Assembly (NCBI GenBank): GCA_017547345.1
Contig: JAFYPY010000113.1
Coordinates: 1-8,970, forward strand
DNA from: Bacillota bacterium
GTDB lineage: Bacteria; Bacillota_A; Clostridia; Peptostreptococcales; Anaerovoracaceae
Length of the DNA stretch: 8,970 bases
Direction of reading: 5' to 3'
The position numbers were made by a program, and so were the translations under genes. The notes under the pieces are model-generated. The model was not told the origin of the DNA. It ran no database searches and saw only the letters and a program-made list of their open reading frames with translations. This document shows, piece after piece, positions 7,341-8,970 of this stretch; positions within the stretch are counted from its first letter, which is position 1, and every line of letters starts with the position of its first letter.

Positions 7341-7404
7341 TTAAACATTCCTACATTTGTACAAAACAAACGCGTTCCCTTTCCTTCAAATTTCATTTAG
7401 AACA
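7341..7404 (-). other. 64-base intergenic gap, the longest in the window
   Basis: This gap separates the MaoC-like gene from the NeuD-like gene. Minus-strand reading shows a purine-rich patch (GAAGGAAAGGGAACG) and a 10-base perfect palindrome, TTTGTACAAA, at 7356-7365. A modest ribosome binding site, TAGGA, lies about 8 bases before the next ATG. I see no GC-rich hairpin with a T-run, so no terminator, and no convincing -35/-10 pair. A 26-codon frame starting at 7396 runs into the next gene but lacks a ribosome binding site and is not called. Confidence 0.6.
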
Positions 7405-7806
7405 TTATTGGCAAACAACTTTAACCATTGTGCTGCCCTTCATTACATATTTTCCATGTTGATTTTTGCATGAAAAAGCGATTTTCATTTTTCCGTTATA
7501 ATGGTTTATTTCTACAATTTCTACAGTCGCTTCAATTGTATCCCCAACATAAACTGGTGCAGTATATCTTAACTCTTCGTCCATTAAAATAGCGCCTTCA
7601 CCCGGTAATTCCATTCCTATCAACTGTGAAATCATGCCCAAACAGAATAATCCGTGCATAACAATGCCTTCAAAACATGACTGTATTGCCGCTTTCTCGT
7701 TGAAATGAATTGGATTATAATCACCAGATATTTTAGCTATCATATTGATATCTTCTTTTGTAGCTAGTCGTTTAATAGAGGCTTTGTCACCAATCTTCCA
7801 CTGCAC
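7405..7806 (-). CDS. MaoC-like (R)-specific enoyl-CoA hydratase, single hotdog domain
   Basis: This 133-residue protein carries the hydratase-2 signature SGDYNPIHF at residues 27-35. Asp29 and His34 fit the catalytic Asp/His pair of PhaJ-type hydratases, and FEGIVMHG (45-52) is the usual second motif. Such enzymes add water to trans-2-enoyl-CoA to give (R)-3-hydroxyacyl-CoA in the cytoplasm. Its length is typical of a stand-alone single hotdog. The start is GTG: an in-frame TAA lies two codons upstream, no earlier start is possible, and a good ribosome binding site sits in front. It begins 14 bases after the dehydratase stop and is followed by a 64-base gap. A fatty-acyl enzyme is out of place among sugar-nucleotide genes, so I infer that it supplies a 3-hydroxyacyl donor for one of the acyltransferases here. 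The true acyl chain is unknown, and a dehydratase direction is also possible. Confidence 0.9.
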   Translation of the reverse strand: MQWKIGDKASIKRLATKEDINMIAKISGDYNPIHFNEKAAIQSCFEGIVMHGLFCLGMISQLIGMELPGEGAILMDEELRYTAPVYVGDTIEATVEIVEINHYNGKMKIAFSCKNQHGKYVMKGSTMVKVVCQ

Positions 7807-7812
7807 TTTTTA

Positions 7813-7822
7813 ATCACCACCT
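7813..7822 (-). promoter_or_regulatory. Ribosome binding site for the GTG-started MaoC-like gene
   Basis: Read on the minus strand this is AGGTGGTGAT. Its GGTGAT part (7818-7813) matches the tail of the consensus Shine-Dalgarno GGAGGTGATC and lies 6 bases before the GTG at 7806-7804. It overlaps the TAG stop of the upstream dehydratase, which suggests coupled translation. It supports GTG as the true start. Confidence 0.7.
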
Positions 7823-8970
7823 AGTTATCCGTAATAGTATAGGTTTCACAAACTTCTTCAGTAAGTTCCTTAATTCCTCTACCGTTTTCCATGGCTTTAT
7901 CTATAAGTTTGTCCAACTTGTTGAAGAAAGTTTCCTCATCAATCTTAATTGGCTTGCCAATATAAATCATCTTATTGGCAGTCTTATCAAGGCCTTCTTC
8001 ATCCATAAGGAGTTCTTCATATAGCTTTTCGCCTGGTCTTAACCCTACAACCTCAATCATTATATCTTTGTTTGGAGTTAAGCCCCTAAGTCTAATTAGG
8101 TTTTCTGCAAGCTCATAGATTCTAACTGGCTTGCCCATATCAAGAACGAAGATTTCTCCGCCTTTTGCGAATAAGCTAGCCTGAAGTACTAATGATACCG
8201 CTTCAGGAATTGTCATAAAGAATCTTGTAATATCCTTATGGGTTACAGTCACAGGGCCGCCTGCTTCAATCTGTCTTAGGAATAATGGAATAACAGAACC
8301 GTTGCTTCCTAGCACGTTACCGAATCTAACTGCTGCAAAGCGAGTGTGTTCACTTCTTCTAGCGTAAGTCTGAACAATCATCTCACAGATTCTCTTAGTA
8401 GCGCCCATGATGTTTGTCGGTCTTACTGCCTTATCCGTAGAAATCAATACAAAGTTGTCCACCTTATACTTATCCGCAAGCTTAGCCGCATTAAGCGTAC
8501 CTAAGCAGTTATTCTTAATTGCCTCGTTCGGTGATTTTTCCATCAAAGGAACATGCTTATGAGCTGCAGCATGATACACAATGTTAGGTCTATATTTTTC
8601 GAAAACAGCCTCCATTCTGTCGTAATCTCTGATGGATCCGATTAATGTTGAGATGTTAGCCTCAGGATACTTCCTTTCAAGTTCCATCTGAATCTCGTAT
8701 GCATTGTTTTCATATATATCAAATATTAATAGTTTCTCCGGTCCATACTGTACGATTTGTCTGCAAAGTTCTGATCCGATAGAACCGCCACCACCGGTAA
8801 CTAGCACTGTCTTGCCACCTAGGAATTCGTGAATGCCTTCTTGGTTTACCTTGATTGGATCTCTTCCAAGTAAGTCTTCATAGTTGACAGGTCTGATATT
8901 CTTGCTTAGAGAGGTAGTTAAACTCTTAGCGACAGGAGGAAGAATCTTAACAGGCTTCTTAGTCTCCTGA
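7821..8970 (-). CDS. PglF/CapD-type UDP-GlcNAc 4,6-dehydratase, 5' end cut by the right window edge
   Basis: The reading frame stays open from the TAG at 7823-7821 to the right edge, giving 382 visible residues. The GTG at 8807 is not a start: it is an internal Val, and the 54 residues before it carry the family's linker ending in EDLLGRDP and GGKTVLVTGGGG. Visible residues 58-65 form the Rossmann nucleotide loop TGGGGSIG. STDK (about 177-180) supplies the Thr-Asp-Lys catalytic set, and MGATK (about 188-192) has Met where most SDR enzymes have the YxxxK Tyr. That substitution is typical of this dehydratase branch. The missing N-terminus should hold the membrane helices of the long form. The likely reaction is NAD-dependent conversion of UDP-GlcNAc to the 4-keto-6-deoxy sugar at the inner membrane face, feeding the aminotransferase in this operon. 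The family is secure; the exact substrate and C5 stereochemistry are inferred. Confidence 0.93.
   Translation of the reverse strand, partial: QETKKPVKILPPVAKSLTTSLSKNIRPVNYEDLLGRDPIKVNQEGIHEFLGGKTVLVTGGGGSIGSELCRQIVQYGPEKLLIFDIYENNAYEIQMELERKYPEANISTLIGSIRDYDRMEAVFEKYRPNIVYHAAAHKHVPLMEKSPNEAIKNNCLGTLNAAKLADKYKVDNFVLISTDKAVRPTNIMGATKRICEMIVQTYARRSEHTRFAAVRFGNVLGSNGSVIPLFLRQIEAGGPVTVTHKDITRFFMTIPEAVSLVLQASLFAKGGEIFVLDMGKPVRIYELAENLIRLRGLTPNKDIMIEVVGLRPGEKLYEELLMDEEGLDKTANKMIYIGKPIKIDEETFFNKLDKLIDKAMENGRGIKELTEEVCETYTITDN

Noticed and set aside
7356..7365. Palindrome TTTGTACAAA as an operator or internal promoter element
   Set aside because: It is a single 10-base AT-rich palindrome without a promoter pair, repeat copies or a regulator gene nearby, so chance is a sufficient explanation.
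7316..7396. Minus-strand 26-codon frame starting in the 64-base gap
   Set aside because: It has no ribosome binding site, no recognisable motif, and overlaps the next gene out of frame.
8805..8807. GTG as start of the dehydratase gene
   Set aside because: The frame stays open upstream with the family's conserved linker, so this codon is an internal Val just before the TGGGGSIG loop.

Overview
The window is one unbroken minus-strand stretch of a surface-polysaccharide or glycan biosynthesis locus. Ten genes, two of them cut by the window edges, are read from the right edge towards the left. Gaps are 4 to 64 bases, two gene pairs overlap, and I see no promoter or terminator. The promoter therefore probably lies beyond the right edge, and transcription continues past the left edge. 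AT-rich DNA, strong GGAGG-type ribosome binding sites and the gene families suggest a Bacillota member, most likely a clostridial (Lachnospiraceae-like) gut or rumen bacterium. This taxonomic guess is inference.

Layout in transcription order: (1) a PglF/CapD-type UDP-GlcNAc 4,6-dehydratase running off the right edge (8970-7821); (2) a small MaoC-type hotdog hydratase (7806-7405); (3) a NeuD/PglD-type left-handed beta-helix acyltransferase (7340-6681); (4) an ATP-grasp carboxylate-amine ligase (6652-5501); (5) a DegT-family PLP sugar aminotransferase (5486-4278); (6) a PglC/WcaJ-type phosphoglycosyl transferase (4297-3614); (7) a WbuB-like GT4 glycosyltransferase (3607-2345); (8) an LpxD-like acyltransferase (2340-1435); (9) a WbpA-type UDP-GlcNAc 6-dehydrogenase (1419-109); (10) the first 36 codons of a WbpD-like N-acetyltransferase (109-1).

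Proposed joint function: the dehydratase and aminotransferase make a UDP-4-amino-4,6-dideoxy-HexNAc sugar. The NeuD-like acyltransferase or the ATP-grasp ligase decorates its amine. The phosphoglycosyl transferase loads the sugar on undecaprenyl phosphate and the GT4 enzyme adds the next residue. The last two genes start a second pathway, towards a diacetamido-uronic acid of the UDP-GlcNAc3NAcA type, whose middle enzymes would lie left of the window. The unusual part is an R-specific enoyl-CoA hydratase-like gene together with an LpxD-like acyltransferase. This suggests that a 3-hydroxyacyl group is made and attached to a sugar, comparable in logic to anthrose biosynthesis but with different enzyme families.

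No RNA genes, CRISPR, mobile elements or attachment sites were seen, and no gene-free stretch exceeds 64 bases.
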